A stretch of 64,000 bases of DNA from Isoetes taiwanensis (lineage: Eukaryota; Streptophyta; Lycopodiopsida; Isoetales; Isoetaceae): positions 29,867,166-29,931,165 of the forward strand of contig JAJEKV010000003.1 in NCBI GenBank assembly GCA_021234155.1, given 5' to 3'. A program made the position numbers and the translations under genes. The stretch's first letter is position 1; each line of letters begins with the position of its first letter. Shown in pieces: positions 32,109 through 42,663 of this stretch. The notes beneath the pieces were generated by a model. That model saw only the letters and a list, made by a program, of their open reading frames with translations, did no database searches and was not told where the DNA came from.

Positions 32109-32706
32109 ACGTAATAAACAGTTGGGTCGAATTACTGTAAAATTACGCCTGTTTTAAAACGCATAATTTTGTTGAGCGGCGCCGCCAGGCCTGATGGTAG
32201 CATCGCCGCCTAATCCTTCCGAACCCTAAGCGAACCTAATGCTTCTACCAAAGCGGACGCCATAGCCGCTTCTGCCTTCCATCGCCATAGCTGGGTTCAT
32301 CCATAGCCATAGCTTCGTCCATCGCCATAGCTTCTACTGCGCTACCCTTTTTGCTCAACAGCCAGGCTGCATTTGTGCACTGCAGTCTCTAAATCGCAAG
32401 AAGTCAGTCTCCAAAGCGCAAGAATCAGAAAAAAGGCATCGGACATACCCTTGAAGGCAAAACTTGCTTTGGCAGGGGCTTGACGGGGCTAAATCCGGCA
32501 CTGCAGGAGATATCCGCCATAGCTAGAGCTTAAATGCAGTGTGTCCTCTGATTGCGGTGTTTTCTCCAAATGCTTGCCGCCAGAAACAGAGAAAACAGAG
32601 GAATGAGAAACAGAAACAGAGCAATGCTTGCTGCCAGAAACAGAGAAAACAGAGAAGCCCCTTGCCACGTGTCCGTACGTAATTCGCCCAACTGTTTATT
32701 ACGTAC
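32109..32706. repeat. Inverted repeat, 28-bp arms
   Basis: Arms 32109-32135 and 32679-32706 (CACGTAATAAACAGTTGGGT and following, against its complement) enclose about 540 bp. The right arm touches the start of the GC-rich foldback at 32707. Inside is a repeat of GCCAGAAACAGAGAAAACAG (32579-32600 and 32634-32655). Confidence 0.6.
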
Positions 32707-32861
32707 GGGAAACTACTTCTCTCGAAGATTCCCTCGGGAATATTCCCTCGGCGGCCCGCCAGACTCGGCGGCGCTGCGGCTTCGCCGCTTGGGTGCCGCC
32801 TCGTCTGGCGGGGCCGCCTCGGAAAATTCCCTCGTGGAATCTTCTCAAACTGTAGTTTCCC
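32707..32861. mobile_element. GC-rich foldback element (MITE)
   Basis: The 155-bp segment folds on itself: GGGAAACTAC at the left end pairs with the right end, followed by GAAGATTCC, GGGAATATTCC/GGAATTTTCC, GGCGGCC and CGCCAGAC in both arms. The loop is very GC-rich. No clear target duplication was seen. Confidence 0.75.
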
Positions 32862-33424
32862 TAGTACACAATATACTTAGAAAAAGGATCTCATATTAAG
32901 GAACTTACCAATCCCAACCCGCACATGCAAATGGCCGCTCCACACAGAACATCTAAATGGCAACAAGCTGCTCGAAGCCCCTAAAATATACGGTTTCCCA
33001 TACTCTACACAAGTGAAATCTTACTCCACACCACTGAATTCCAAATACCAAACAAAAAACGGGAAAGTTTATGTGTTAGATTTGACATAGGACTATTTAG
33101 ACTAGGCAAAAATTATGAAACAACAGCATAAGTGTGTGCATAAAAGTTGGGTAAAAAAAAATGTTGACATTATATGACGTTTGAATTCTACGAAGAAATT
33201 CAAAGGAAAATCCTTGGCGTTCAGATATGGCGGTCGGTAGGGCGGCTATCATTTCTGCTCATTTCTGCTCGTTTCTGCTCATTTCTGCTCGTGGATATGG
33301 CGGTCGGTAGGGCGGCTATCATGGCCTTTGCCATATAGCCAGAAGCTGTTGGATCTATATTCAAGGTATCGCTTGCATTCTTGCTCTATTTTTCTTGAAT
33401 AACCCCTGTTGTTTGATCATGCAA

Positions 33425-33840
33425 TGCAGGAGTCGGCTATGGCGGCCGCAAAGGCGCTCAAGATGTGCAGCTATGGTTTCGTATCTTGCTTCAGCTTGGG
33501 AATGGAGCATCTGGCATTTCTCCATTTTCTCCATTTTCCTCATTGCGGCCATATCCAAATCCCTATTTCGATCATTCAGAGACCGATTTGGCTTTTGGCC
33601 TATTCATCAACTGCGGCAGCTCTGGCTTCATATCTACTGCTTCGGCTAAGGCTTTGCCGTTCTGGAGCCAAGCTTCTTGTTCCGGTATTTTGTTCAGGTA
33701 ACTTCATTGCTCCCTTATCCTCTGTTATTTCCCTTTCATGCCACTCCGGCCACAGCGTTTGATCATTTCTCTGTTTTTCCACCGGCTTTGGGTTCTGCGA
33801 TCCATCAAGTTTGGGTTCTTACTCACATATCCAGGTGAGA
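33425..33840 (+). other. Exon-like open stretch inside the TIR element, not recognised
   Basis: After an AG acceptor-like site (ATGCAATGCAG, 33430), frames remain open for about 270 bp, including a Ser/Pro-rich one (LQLGNGASGISPFSPFSSLR). A GT donor-like CCAG|GTGAG lies near 33835. This could be a captured plant exon; nothing in it identifies a family. Confidence 0.2.
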
Positions 33841-34165
33841 TTCCACTCTTTCGTTGATTATCGACCCCCTTTTTGCTGTATTTCCGCTCTGATGCATGGC
33901 TTATTCAAGGTTCCGACATTCTTGATCTGCAGGGTTTTCCCATAGATCGGCTAGATGAGCAGGTATTATCCTTCGCCCATAACCATGCCTTTCTAGGAGT
34001 CTTTCCTGAATGTTCATCTCTGCTGAGGACACAGGTATTTAATAGCACCTTTGGTCGATTAAATTTTTCCTTATGTTTCTACATGCATATCCTGTCATTT
34101 CGAGCAATGACAATGCAAACTTTTGATATATCATAGGCCAATTGGTCTCCGTGGACGCTAAAAAC

Positions 34166-34205
34166 CTATTCTATTCTATTCTATTCTATTCTATTCTATT
34201 CTATT
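34166..34205 (+). repeat. (CTATT)8 tail after a GTGGACGCTAAAAA retroposon end
   Basis: Eight perfect CTATT units directly follow TCCGTGGACGCTAAAAAC. The same end with another tail (TTCC)n is at 63830-63872, so this is probably the 3' end of a short retroposon whose 5' part was not resolved. Confidence 0.65.
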
Positions 34206-34900
34206 GATTTACAGGCTCATAACCAGTGCTGTATATTCATTTGCAACCATGTTAGTCAGATCCGGAACATCTGGACATCATGATTCTCACAAGAATCTCA
34301 TGGAGGAGCTGCACATATGTGTTTTCTTGCTGCTTCAAAGGTAAACATTAATTTTATTTGTAAGTGACAATATCTGCAAGGACATGCCTTCAGTGATTAG
34401 CATCAAAGTCGATGAAGTTTATATGTAATATATTAGAATGTCTTATACTACTTATTGTTTCCGTTTTCCATTTCTGATTTTCATTATTGATAATAATAAC
34501 GAGGAAGAAACTATTTGCACCCATTCCATTGAAAATGTATCTGAGCTATTATGGTCTTGCAGGTAAGAGCTAGAGTTTCCCTTTTTCTGTCTGCGTTTGT
34601 GTTTCTAGCGCAACAATAGAGGCTGGAAATTTTTGTGCCAAAATGGAGGAACATCTCCAACATCTCTTCATGGATTGGCATCAAAGTCTGAGATGTTGCT
34701 GAGCTGTGGTCACGTTTTGGCCATCATGCTCTGCTGAAAGTGTGTAGATTTACAGTGTGTATTGAGATTTCATTTGGAGTGTGTAATTTGATCAGTTTAT
34801 TACTGTTGTTTTTGAAATAATAAAAAGATTTGTCAATTTGTTACTGATTAGCTCTGCTCAAGTTGTTACTTATCAACTTATTTTTGAAATATATTAACTT
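34206..34900. other. Interior of the TIR element, no gene recognised
   Basis: Some intron-like GT/AG sites occur, but no coherent coding sequence. Confidence 0.3.
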
Positions 34901-34909
34901 ACAAATGAT

Positions 34910-35345
34910 AACAGGGTATTTTCTTATGAAAGATGTCATACGGTATTATCTTTCAAATGATAACAGGGTATGTTATTAATGAGGTATTATTTGAAACAGC
35001 GAATTATTTGGAATGGGGTACTATTTAAAACAGGGAATTATTTGGAATGGGGTATTATTTAAAACAGGGAATTATTTGGAATGGGGTATTATTTGAAACG
35101 GGGTATTATTTTGCAAATGATAATAGGGTATGATTTGAAATAAGGTATTACCTGAATAGGGTATTATCTTACGGATTATAACAGGGTATGAATTTACATT
35201 TTTTGATTGGGGGATTGCGACACCAGCATAACGGGGTATTATCATACAAATAAGGAAAAGGGGGATTGTGGCCAAATACCCCGATTCGAAAAATACATTT
35301 TATCCCCTGTTCTTCGACGGAAAAGGTGGATTTTATAGGCATTTT
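34910..35345. repeat. Right subterminal zone with GGGGTATTATTT motifs; 34-bp tandem units
   Basis: Three near-identical 34-bp units begin at 35001, 35035 and 35069 (GAATTATTTGGAATGGGGTA and following). More degenerate GGGTATTA and AACAGGGTAT blocks lie on both sides, in the same orientation as those of the left zone. Confidence 0.8.
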
Positions 35346-35754
35346 TGCGGGGTATTTTATAGGGTATTGGAGCACCTTTTTCGCTGTGTTAAAGTTAGCT
35401 ATGCGAAAATCAGTGTTGTTTACGTATGCGTATTTTACCTCTGGGTATGTATAATACCTCTTGCATAGTACTATACGTACTATACCTTAAAGTTGCTTTG
35501 CCAAATTTCCAAAACTTTTGTTTAATACCGTACTTAACGTATTGATCCGAAAAATACGTATAGTACGTATTTAACAAAAAAAAACCTCCAAATGCCTTAA
35601 ATACAAAAAATGGGCCAAAATGACATTTAGATTAAAAAAAAGAAAAAAAAAACAAGGGGAAAAACCCTCGTCACAATTTCCCCCCTCTCTCTGTTTTTTC
35701 CTTCCTCTTTCGTTTACCCTAAACGGCTGCCGGAAATGCTACTCTGATCGATCG

Positions 35755-36105
35755 ATGCAGGCCTGTGATATCACCTGTCCAGCTAGTGTAGGCCTCGTGC
35801 AGCAATGCTTCTTCCGGTTCTTTCAAATTTTTTGGGACTAACAAGAGGTATTCATCTAGTTTTGCAAGGTTGAGTTTGCACCTAAGGAGTCTTACAGGCG
35901 TAAGATTGTCTAAATGCGAAGATTAGAGCAAATTTTGGGCGTAAGGAGAAGCGCCCATAAAAGTAATTAATCTAGATGAAGACAGCTCCAAATCATCCCT
36001 TCCTTCAGATAAAGGTGACACTGGAGTTATGCCTGTTTTGAAACCATCTCCCAAACCAGTTCTTCGTTCTCCACCTAGACCAGTTTTGCATATACATACC
36101 CACGG
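35755..36105 (+). pseudogene. Captured exon resembling the N-terminus of chloroplast translation initiation factor IF-2
   Basis: After a possible 5'UTR and start (ATG 35755), one frame from 35846 is open except for two stops. It includes FARLSLHLRSLTGVRLSKC and ends VLKPSPKPVLRSPPRPVL at a G|GTAAT donor (36105). The order of a basic transit-peptide-like part (R.SL..RS..G) followed by an acidic linker and a duplicated KPVL/RPVL motif resembles plant chloroplast IF-2 (FUG1: VLKQTPKPVLKPPV as I recall it). It lies wholly inside the hAT ends, so it would be a captured fragment. The similarity is from memory and short; other proline-rich plastid proteins are possible. Confidence 0.4.
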
Positions 36106-38221
36106 GTAATCTATTTCACAATATGCTACTTGATTTGAATTGTAATGTCTAATAATGTTGTTTATACTGTACAAACAGATTTACTATCAGCTTCTCAGCC
36201 ACATTCGACATGGAGGTCATGGGCAATAACTCTTTACTCTGATCCGCTCTCTAATACCTTTACTCCTTCAGCTTGTGTAGGTAAGCCAGCCATTATTATA
36301 TTCCAAATGCCGACACCTTATCAATAACTCTTAGGGAAGACAGCCATTGTTATATCCCAACGTTTCAACCATAACATGACCTCTTGATACCATCCATTTT
36401 CCTTTGTTTCCTCTCAGAGCTCGCATGATGGCGGTCATCCGAAAAAGACAGGGGATTGAACTATATGCACAAACATGATAAACCGGAAACTTGCCTCACC
36501 TTCTAAAGGCATCATCTTTTTTCTTTCGCCAAAGATGATCGGATATGGCATTTGAGCTTTAATCCCAAGCTCATTTGCAAGGAAACGTTCGACCGGTTCA
36601 ATACATTTCCATTTTTTTCGTGCAAGCCCGGGCCCCATACTTGACATCCAAGTTATAAGTTGACTGTTGCACAAGCACTCTATATAGTCTTGCAGCAGGT
36701 TGGCACATGTTTTAGCAATTTGAAGAATGTTTGCAACAAAAGTCTATTGATATTGTATTAGAGTTCTTCAGGTGAATGTTTCATTCGTCATCTTACAATT
36801 TCTATTTGCCTTTTATGCAGGCTCTAAGAGGTTTGGATACCATGGAGAAGTTGGCGAGGGAACTGCAGCCCCTTCTAGGGAAAGACAGGTAATATCAATG
36901 CCTCTTACATATGGGGTTCCATATAGCTGGTCATTGCATGCAAGCCTTATTCCAATATTGAGAAGCACTAACCAAGTGCCTTTTGCCATTAGAATGTCTG
37001 TTACATATTTAGCATCGTGATTGCAATACTGATCCAGTTGGAAACAAGTTGGAAACAAGATTTTGGGCTTATCCAGTTACTGATCCAATACTAATCCAGT
37101 TAAATCCAGTTGGAAACAAGATTTTGGGCTTATTGTCGTTTTTATGACAACCCCACAAACAGCTGATTTAGAGAAGAAAAGGACATTTAGGAGATATTAA
37201 GCCATTGTGCTGCTGCTCCTGAAAATTAACTGCGCCTGAAAAAATGGAGAGAAGTTAATACTGAGTAAATGAACATGTCAAATACGCAGGCCAACACACC
37301 TTTGCAAGAAATAAGCTTATGCTATCATCTGATGTTCTGAGTCAATAGCATCAGCAGAAGTCCCACTTCTGTTGCCAGATCGTTCATCCTCATTTGCTAA
37401 AAAATCAATGCTACATTCATATAACTTTTGCCGTAGCAGCTCAATCATCCAGATGTCTTCATCCAGATTTATGCTCATAATCCAGATTTGCTGTCTTCAT
37501 CCGTCTTAATTCGTTTGCAAACAGACAATTTCTGGCAGCATTACTTAATCTGTTTGCAGTCTTAATCCGTTTGCAGCATAAATTGTGCATCTTTGAGGGT
37601 TAAGGCACTTACACCAAACTTTACCAAAATTATAACCAAATGGTACCTCAAGCTCTGTTCTTCCTTAAACCGCTGCATCAAGTTTTGATTGATATTCATG
37701 TTGACTTTTCCTCAGGGCTTTGATCTCCTTTGCCAGCAGCCTTTTTTCTCCCCGTGATTGTGCCTCGATGGTATCCTTTTCCTTCTGCAAAATGTCATAT
37801 TTTTCCACCCTATTGTCATTTTTAGGAGTGAGATCACATACTGCAGATATTGTTTCTCAGCAGCGATTTGTCTTTCGATATATACTCATAGGACATGAAG
37901 AGCGAGATCATGTATTGCTTTGTGTTGAAGATTTTGAATGTTGGTAAACAATTATTTTAAAGAACCTAATTGTTCTTGAAACATTAAGCTATTGTTCAAT
38001 AGTTGGTATTTTTCCCTGAAGTCCTTATTTCTTTTCTATCTTCTTGCAGTTAAGGCTGGATATTGCAACAATTGCTGGTACACTGGCATTTTTGAACAAC
38101 TACAAATTTGACGACCAGGTAACCAAACCAAATTATTGTACATCTAGCATGAATTTTAAGTCTGATTTTACAAAAGTCTGATTTTTCAAAGGTCTGATTT
38201 TTCAAAAGTCTGATTTTTCCT
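36106..38221. other. Interior of the hAT element with unassigned exon-like pieces
   Basis: Short stretches bounded by plausible splice sites occur on the plus strand at 36821-36888 (ALRGLDTMEKLARELQPLLG, then GT) and 38050-38118 (LRLDIATIAGTLAFLNNYKF, then GT). Both look protein-like but could not be assigned. The region 37030-37110 repeats CCAGTTGGAAACAAGATTTT. Confidence 0.3.
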
Positions 38222-38259
38222 TCAATATTCAGTTTTGATCGAGTAGAGAACAATGCCAC

Positions 38260-41086
38260 CGTCTTAGAGCAAATATTGGGATATTTGTACCAAAAATGTT
38301 ACAAAAATGTCTCCTCGAAATAGGAGTTGGAATTGCAAATATTAAGACAAGCTTGTGCATGGGTCCGCCACCGCGAATGATTGCGCACCTTATTGGAAAA
38401 CCTAGCAAGGGAGTAAAAAAATGCCCCAGTGTGCCCGATGATATGTTAAAAGAGCTTACTGATTTGTATGGTGACTCTAGAAGCCAAGGAATTGGTGAAG
38501 ATGAAGATATGATAGCAGAAGTTGACTCTTTTAGCATGCCTCATCCAGGTATGGGCAAAATATACTTTATAATACGTAACTTGATTACTAGATTTGGAAT
38601 TATTGTTGCTGATTTTCTGCTGCACCTTCTCGCTTGTAGGTGTATCCACCTCTGGTTCATCTCCTCTAATTGACGAGAGTCAAGGTGCTTCCTTTGTGAG
38701 TGCTAGTACTCATCCTCCACATTCATCTCCAGTTGTCAAGAAACAACATTACGCAAGGGTAATGTGTTGCAAATGGCAAAGGAAGCAACATGCAAATGTT
38801 ATGGAAATGAGATGTATCATTGAAGCTAATTTATCTTTTAATCTATTGAAAACGCCATGTTGGAGGAACATGCTAGAGTCTTTCTCTATGATTGGTGAGA
38901 AACATAGTGGAGTCACGTATAATCACATGAGAACCAAAGGTTTGAAAAGTGAGGTTACATCTTTGCAGGGAAAGCTAGGGAAGATAAAAGTTTTATGGCC
39001 CAAGTATGGTTGCTCTATATTAACTGATGGATGGGTTGATGTTTCTCATAGGCAGCTTGTTAATATTCTAGTATCATCTTGTTATGGCACAATGTTTCTC
39101 AAGTCTATTGATTGCAGCCATGCTGACACGACGCCAACAGTTGATAGCTCTTGGTTAGCCGAGAGAATCTCTAAAGCAATCAAAGAGGTTGGTAAGGAAA
39201 ATGTGGTGCAAGTAATTTCTGATAATGCATCTAGTTGTGTTCGCATGGGGTCTTTGCTAGAGGAAGAGTTCCCTAACCTTGTTTGGAGTCCATGTGCATC
39301 ACATTCTTTGGATCTTCTTTTGGAGGACATTGGTGAGTTGCCTTGGATGAAGAGTGCTATGATGAAAGCAAATAGTATTGTGCGTCTTTTTTGCAAGAAG
39401 AGAAATGCTAGAAAAATATTTGCCGCTCATAGTAGCCTCGCCATCTTGAGGCCTGCCAAGACAAGGTTTGGTGTGATGTATCTTGTCATACAACGATTGC
39501 TCAAAGTTTTGGCATCCTCTCGAACAAACAGTTGTAAGTGACATGTGGAGAGCTTGGTCAGATTGCAATAAGCCAGATGCAATTAATGTGAAGAATTACA
39601 TTCTCACCACCGAGTCCTCTTTCCAGGTAATTTTGACCTTGATGGCGCCACTTTATACTGTCTTACGCCTTACCGATATGGAAGGATCTACCATTGGCTT
39701 ATTGTATGAGTTTATGAGAAGAAGCAAAGATGTATTGACCAAAGGAGTGGAAGAAAACGTAGCGCACAAATCCAAGTAAGTTTCTTGAATGTTTGCTGAA
39801 ATTTAAAGATTGTTGAATTTTTTTAATGTTGAATACTACAAACTTGTTAGTTTGCTATGTTGGAATTTAAAAAGTCCTAATTTTTAAAGAGTGCTAAAAT
39901 TTAAAACTTGTTGTATTATCTATTATCACTTTTCGATTTCAAAGTTCTAATTTGCTAAACTTCTAGTGTTCTTCCATGTTTGAATGCATTTTTAGGTACC
40001 AAGATGTGTTGAAGTTATTTGATATACGATGGAAATGGTTCAAGAGGCCAATCCACCTTGTAGCTCATTTGTTGCATCCATTGTGGAGAGAAGAGGCGAC
40101 ATTTATAAATTCTGAATTAATGGATGCATGGATGAGTTATACAGAAAAGTTGTACTCTACTACTGATTGTGATCTTCTATTCCGTGAATTACATGAATAT
40201 CGCAATGGGACAGGATCTTTTAGCTACGCATTGGCACGCGAGGAGATATCTATGCTAAAGCCTGTCACATGGTGGGAAAACTTTGGAGGAAGGACACCAA
40301 AACTTCAAGCGTTGGTATCGTCATGAATACTATCTCAGGCAAGTACTTTATTGTTTTTTTGGATAACTTAGTATTGGGTTTTTCATTTGATGTAGTTTAT
40401 TAGCCTCTCAAATTCTAAATTATTCCTCTTTTTTAGGACTGTTCTTCTGGGGCAGCAGAGAGGAATTGGAATGCGCATGCTCTTGCACATACGAAAACTA
40501 GAAATAGGCTAAAACCCGCGCAACTTGAACGGTTGGTGTATGTGCGAGAGAACTTAAGGCTAGTTCAAGTTTTGAGACTGTGAATACATCTCCTATGCAG
40601 GTATTCTTCTCTTCATCTTCCATTTTGTTTTTATGTTCCTCAAATTATGATATATGCTTATTGTGTGATTTTTTGAAGGTGAATCCGAATGAAATAGATG
40701 TCTCAAAGACTCCAGAGTTTCTGCCTCGTAGCCATGATAATGATATAGATAGAGAAATCTATGAAGCATATTTTCAAGAGGCTATGAGCTTGAGGAGAAG
40801 GACAAGGAGCATGACGAGAGATATGGCATCATCATCTCGAGGAGCCTCTACTAGCCGAATAGGTAGACGTAGACGAAGAGGAGGTAGTGATAGGTCTACT
40901 CGTAGCAGGAGAGTAACGCGATCCATTACATCTGCTGGTTTACCTGAAGACAATCTAGATGTGATTGAAGAAGAAGAAGTTGGCACAGATGAGGAGCTTA
41001 CAGATGAGGAGCTTGTGTGGAAGTCATCCTCCGAAACCGAGTCTGAGGATGAAGAAGACGAGGAGGAAGGGGATGATGGACTTTGA
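38260..41086 (+). pseudogene. hAT-family transposase (BED/DUF659/hAT dimerisation), nearly intact
   Basis: Five exons: about 38260-38548, 38640-39775, 39995-40338, 40437-40600, 40679-41086. The first carries a worn BED zinc-finger C-terminus (PPPRMIAHLIGKPSKGVKKC). The second is the DUF659/RNase-H core (TDGWVDVSHRQLVNILVSSC, VISDNASSCVRMGSLLEEEF, then CASHSLDLLLEDIG). The third and fourth hold the hAT C-terminal dimerisation region (WWENFGG, AAERNWNAHALAHTKTRNRL). The last is an Arg-rich then acidic tail. Damage: a 1-bp frameshift near 39513, a TGA at 40321-40325 where CGA would be expected (a CpG-decay change), and a frame break near 40560. Intron 3 would use a GC donor (CAG|GCAAGT). Confidence 0.85.
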
Positions 41087-41483
41087 TCGATTCTCTTATT
41101 CATGTTAGTTTGCATATTTTGTTTAAGCTTTCAAACTTTAAGTTTGATTATGAAGAATGCAAATATTAAATATAGCTACTCTTAGCTAAAGTTTTTGAGA
41201 AAACAAATATTTATGGAGACTATAGTATGATCTATTTCTTGAAGCTGAAAATCCATTGTAATTGCAGCTATTTCAGAATTTAGAACTGTTTTTAAAAATT
41301 GGCATGAAGTACTTAACGTACTATACGTTAAGTACGTATTTTACGTATTTTACAAGTATTTAACAAATACGAAAAACGTATTTAAAGTACTTTTAAACTA
41401 GGAGGTATGGAACCCGTATTAGTACGTTAAATACGTACCGTACCCGTATCGTACCTGACGTACCTGACAACACTGGCGAAAAT

Positions 41484-42663
41484 TATATTAATTAGGGTCT
41501 ATTCGCACCCATGGTTAAGTTTAGTTAAGTTAACTTTTACCATTAAGTTAAGTTAATACTAACCGGGTGATTGCCTTTGCACCAAAGCTAGTTAAGAAAT
41601 TTAGTTAGGCTAACTTAACGGAAAACCATTTCACACTCGTTCAGTTAAAAAATTTGGTTAAAAAATAACCTAACTAGCTAACTAAAAATACTTTCGAACA
41701 TGTCTAGTTAAGTTAGCCAAAGGCATAAAAATTATAAGCACATTTAACTAAACTTAAAGTGACCTATATAAGGTCATTTAACTTTTAGTGCTAATTTTTA
41801 ATTTAGTTAACTTTTAGTTAGACAAATCAATCGCCAAACGCAAAGAAAACCGCCAGAGGAAGATCTAAGAACAAAAAAAAAAAAATCCTTTTCTGAAGAA
41901 AAAAAGCTCTTCAATAACTGGTGAATATCTTGGAAACCCAAAAAAATTATATTCTTATGGAGACCCTTTCGTGAGGAAACCCTTTCGAATTTTAGAGAAA
42001 TTTAGAATGGCTTCAATTAAAGAATCCCTTCCAGATTTTTGGGAAATTTGGAAGGGTTTCATTTTTTTTTTTTAATAACCCCAATCGGGGGGAGATAGTG
42101 ATAGTGTGAGCGTAATAGTTACTTGATAACAAGTTTTTAAGTTCATATTCCGTAAGTGGTTCACTATTTTGGTACACCCCTCTACATGATTAAAAGGACA
42201 GGTAAACCTACCGTTAAGTCCACTCGATGGACACTATTGGTACACCCCATACATAATTATGTCCACTCGGCAGATTTTCAATTGAACGGATAAGACAACT
42301 GCTCGTATAATCCTTCCCCTGGCATATACTAAACAAGACCTTCTGCTAGTATATTACTTCCACTAGCATATTCTTTCTTTATTTAAATCGAAAAAAACTA
42401 AAAGTCCAACGCGTAAATGCAAATGCAAGGACGAAATATGCTTATTCTTAAAATCGCTTGATTCTAAAAGGAACGACAATTTTATTCTACAAGCAATGAC
42501 AGAATAACAATCAAGAATTCTGTCAAAAGGGCCAATTAAAGTTCTGCACTACAATGACATTGACATCATGAACTAAAAGTTTTACACTTTAAAAGACACA
42601 GTACATACAAGCAACCTACATTAACCTGAAAACCAATTCTCATACTTTGAAGAGAATGATAGA
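41484..42663. other. Intergenic; TTAGTTAAGTTAG-rich stretch
   Basis: From about 41510 to 41830 variants of TTAGTTAAGTTAAC recur in both orientations, suggesting an eroded MITE with subterminal repeats, but its ends were not found. From 42090 to 42660 nothing was recognised except the probable 3'UTR of the minus-strand gene that follows. Confidence 0.4.

Larger units (their letters stand above)
31860..33450. repeat. CCATAGC / GCTATGG motif field
   Basis: CCATAGC occurs many times at 31880-32520 (for example six times within 32262-32330). Its complement GCTATGG and the related GGCTAT and ATATGGCGG occur at 33220-33440, where two copies of a 30-bp segment (ATATGGCGGTCGGTAGGGCG...) flank four TTTCTGCTCR units. 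The motif flips strand across the centre of the element, as in a large eroded inverted repeat. Confidence 0.45.
30040..35388. mobile_element. 5.35-kb TIR element with TTA target duplication (CACTA-like or PIF/Harbinger-like)
   Basis: The left end CACAACGAAAAAGGTGCTC (30040-30058) is matched by the reverse complement of 35370-35388 with one mismatch (CACAGCG...). TTA lies immediately outside both ends (30037-30039 and 35389-35391). The CAC start, 3-bp duplication and repetitive subterminal zones (30120-30500 and 34910-35345) fit CACTA elements; the TTA duplication would also fit PIF/Harbinger. No transposase was recognised inside. The interior holds several foldback elements and gene-like fragments, so it is probably a non-autonomous carrier element. 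Confidence 0.7.
35411..41475 (+). mobile_element. Complete hAT transposon, 6.07 kb
   Basis: The left end CAGTGTTGT (35411) is matched by ACAACACTG at 41475. The 8 bp outside both ends are identical, GCGAAAAT (35403-35410 and 41476-41483), the hallmark of hAT insertion. Subterminal zones (35420-35575 and 41300-41460) are full of ACGTATTT, GTACTTAACG and TACGTA motifs, likely transposase-binding sites. The element encodes a hAT transposase (38260-41086) and, in its 5' third, host-gene-like sequence. It begins only 22 bp after the neighbouring TIR element ends. Confidence 0.9.

Noticed and set aside
35846-38118. Intact host gene at 35.8-38.1 kb
   Set aside because: In-frame stops, unassignable later pieces, and a position wholly inside the hAT ends argue for captured or decayed fragments.
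41484-41835. MITE with TTAGTTAAGTTAG repeats
   Set aside because: The motif field is obvious, but no inverted ends or target duplication could be matched, so it is not called as an element.
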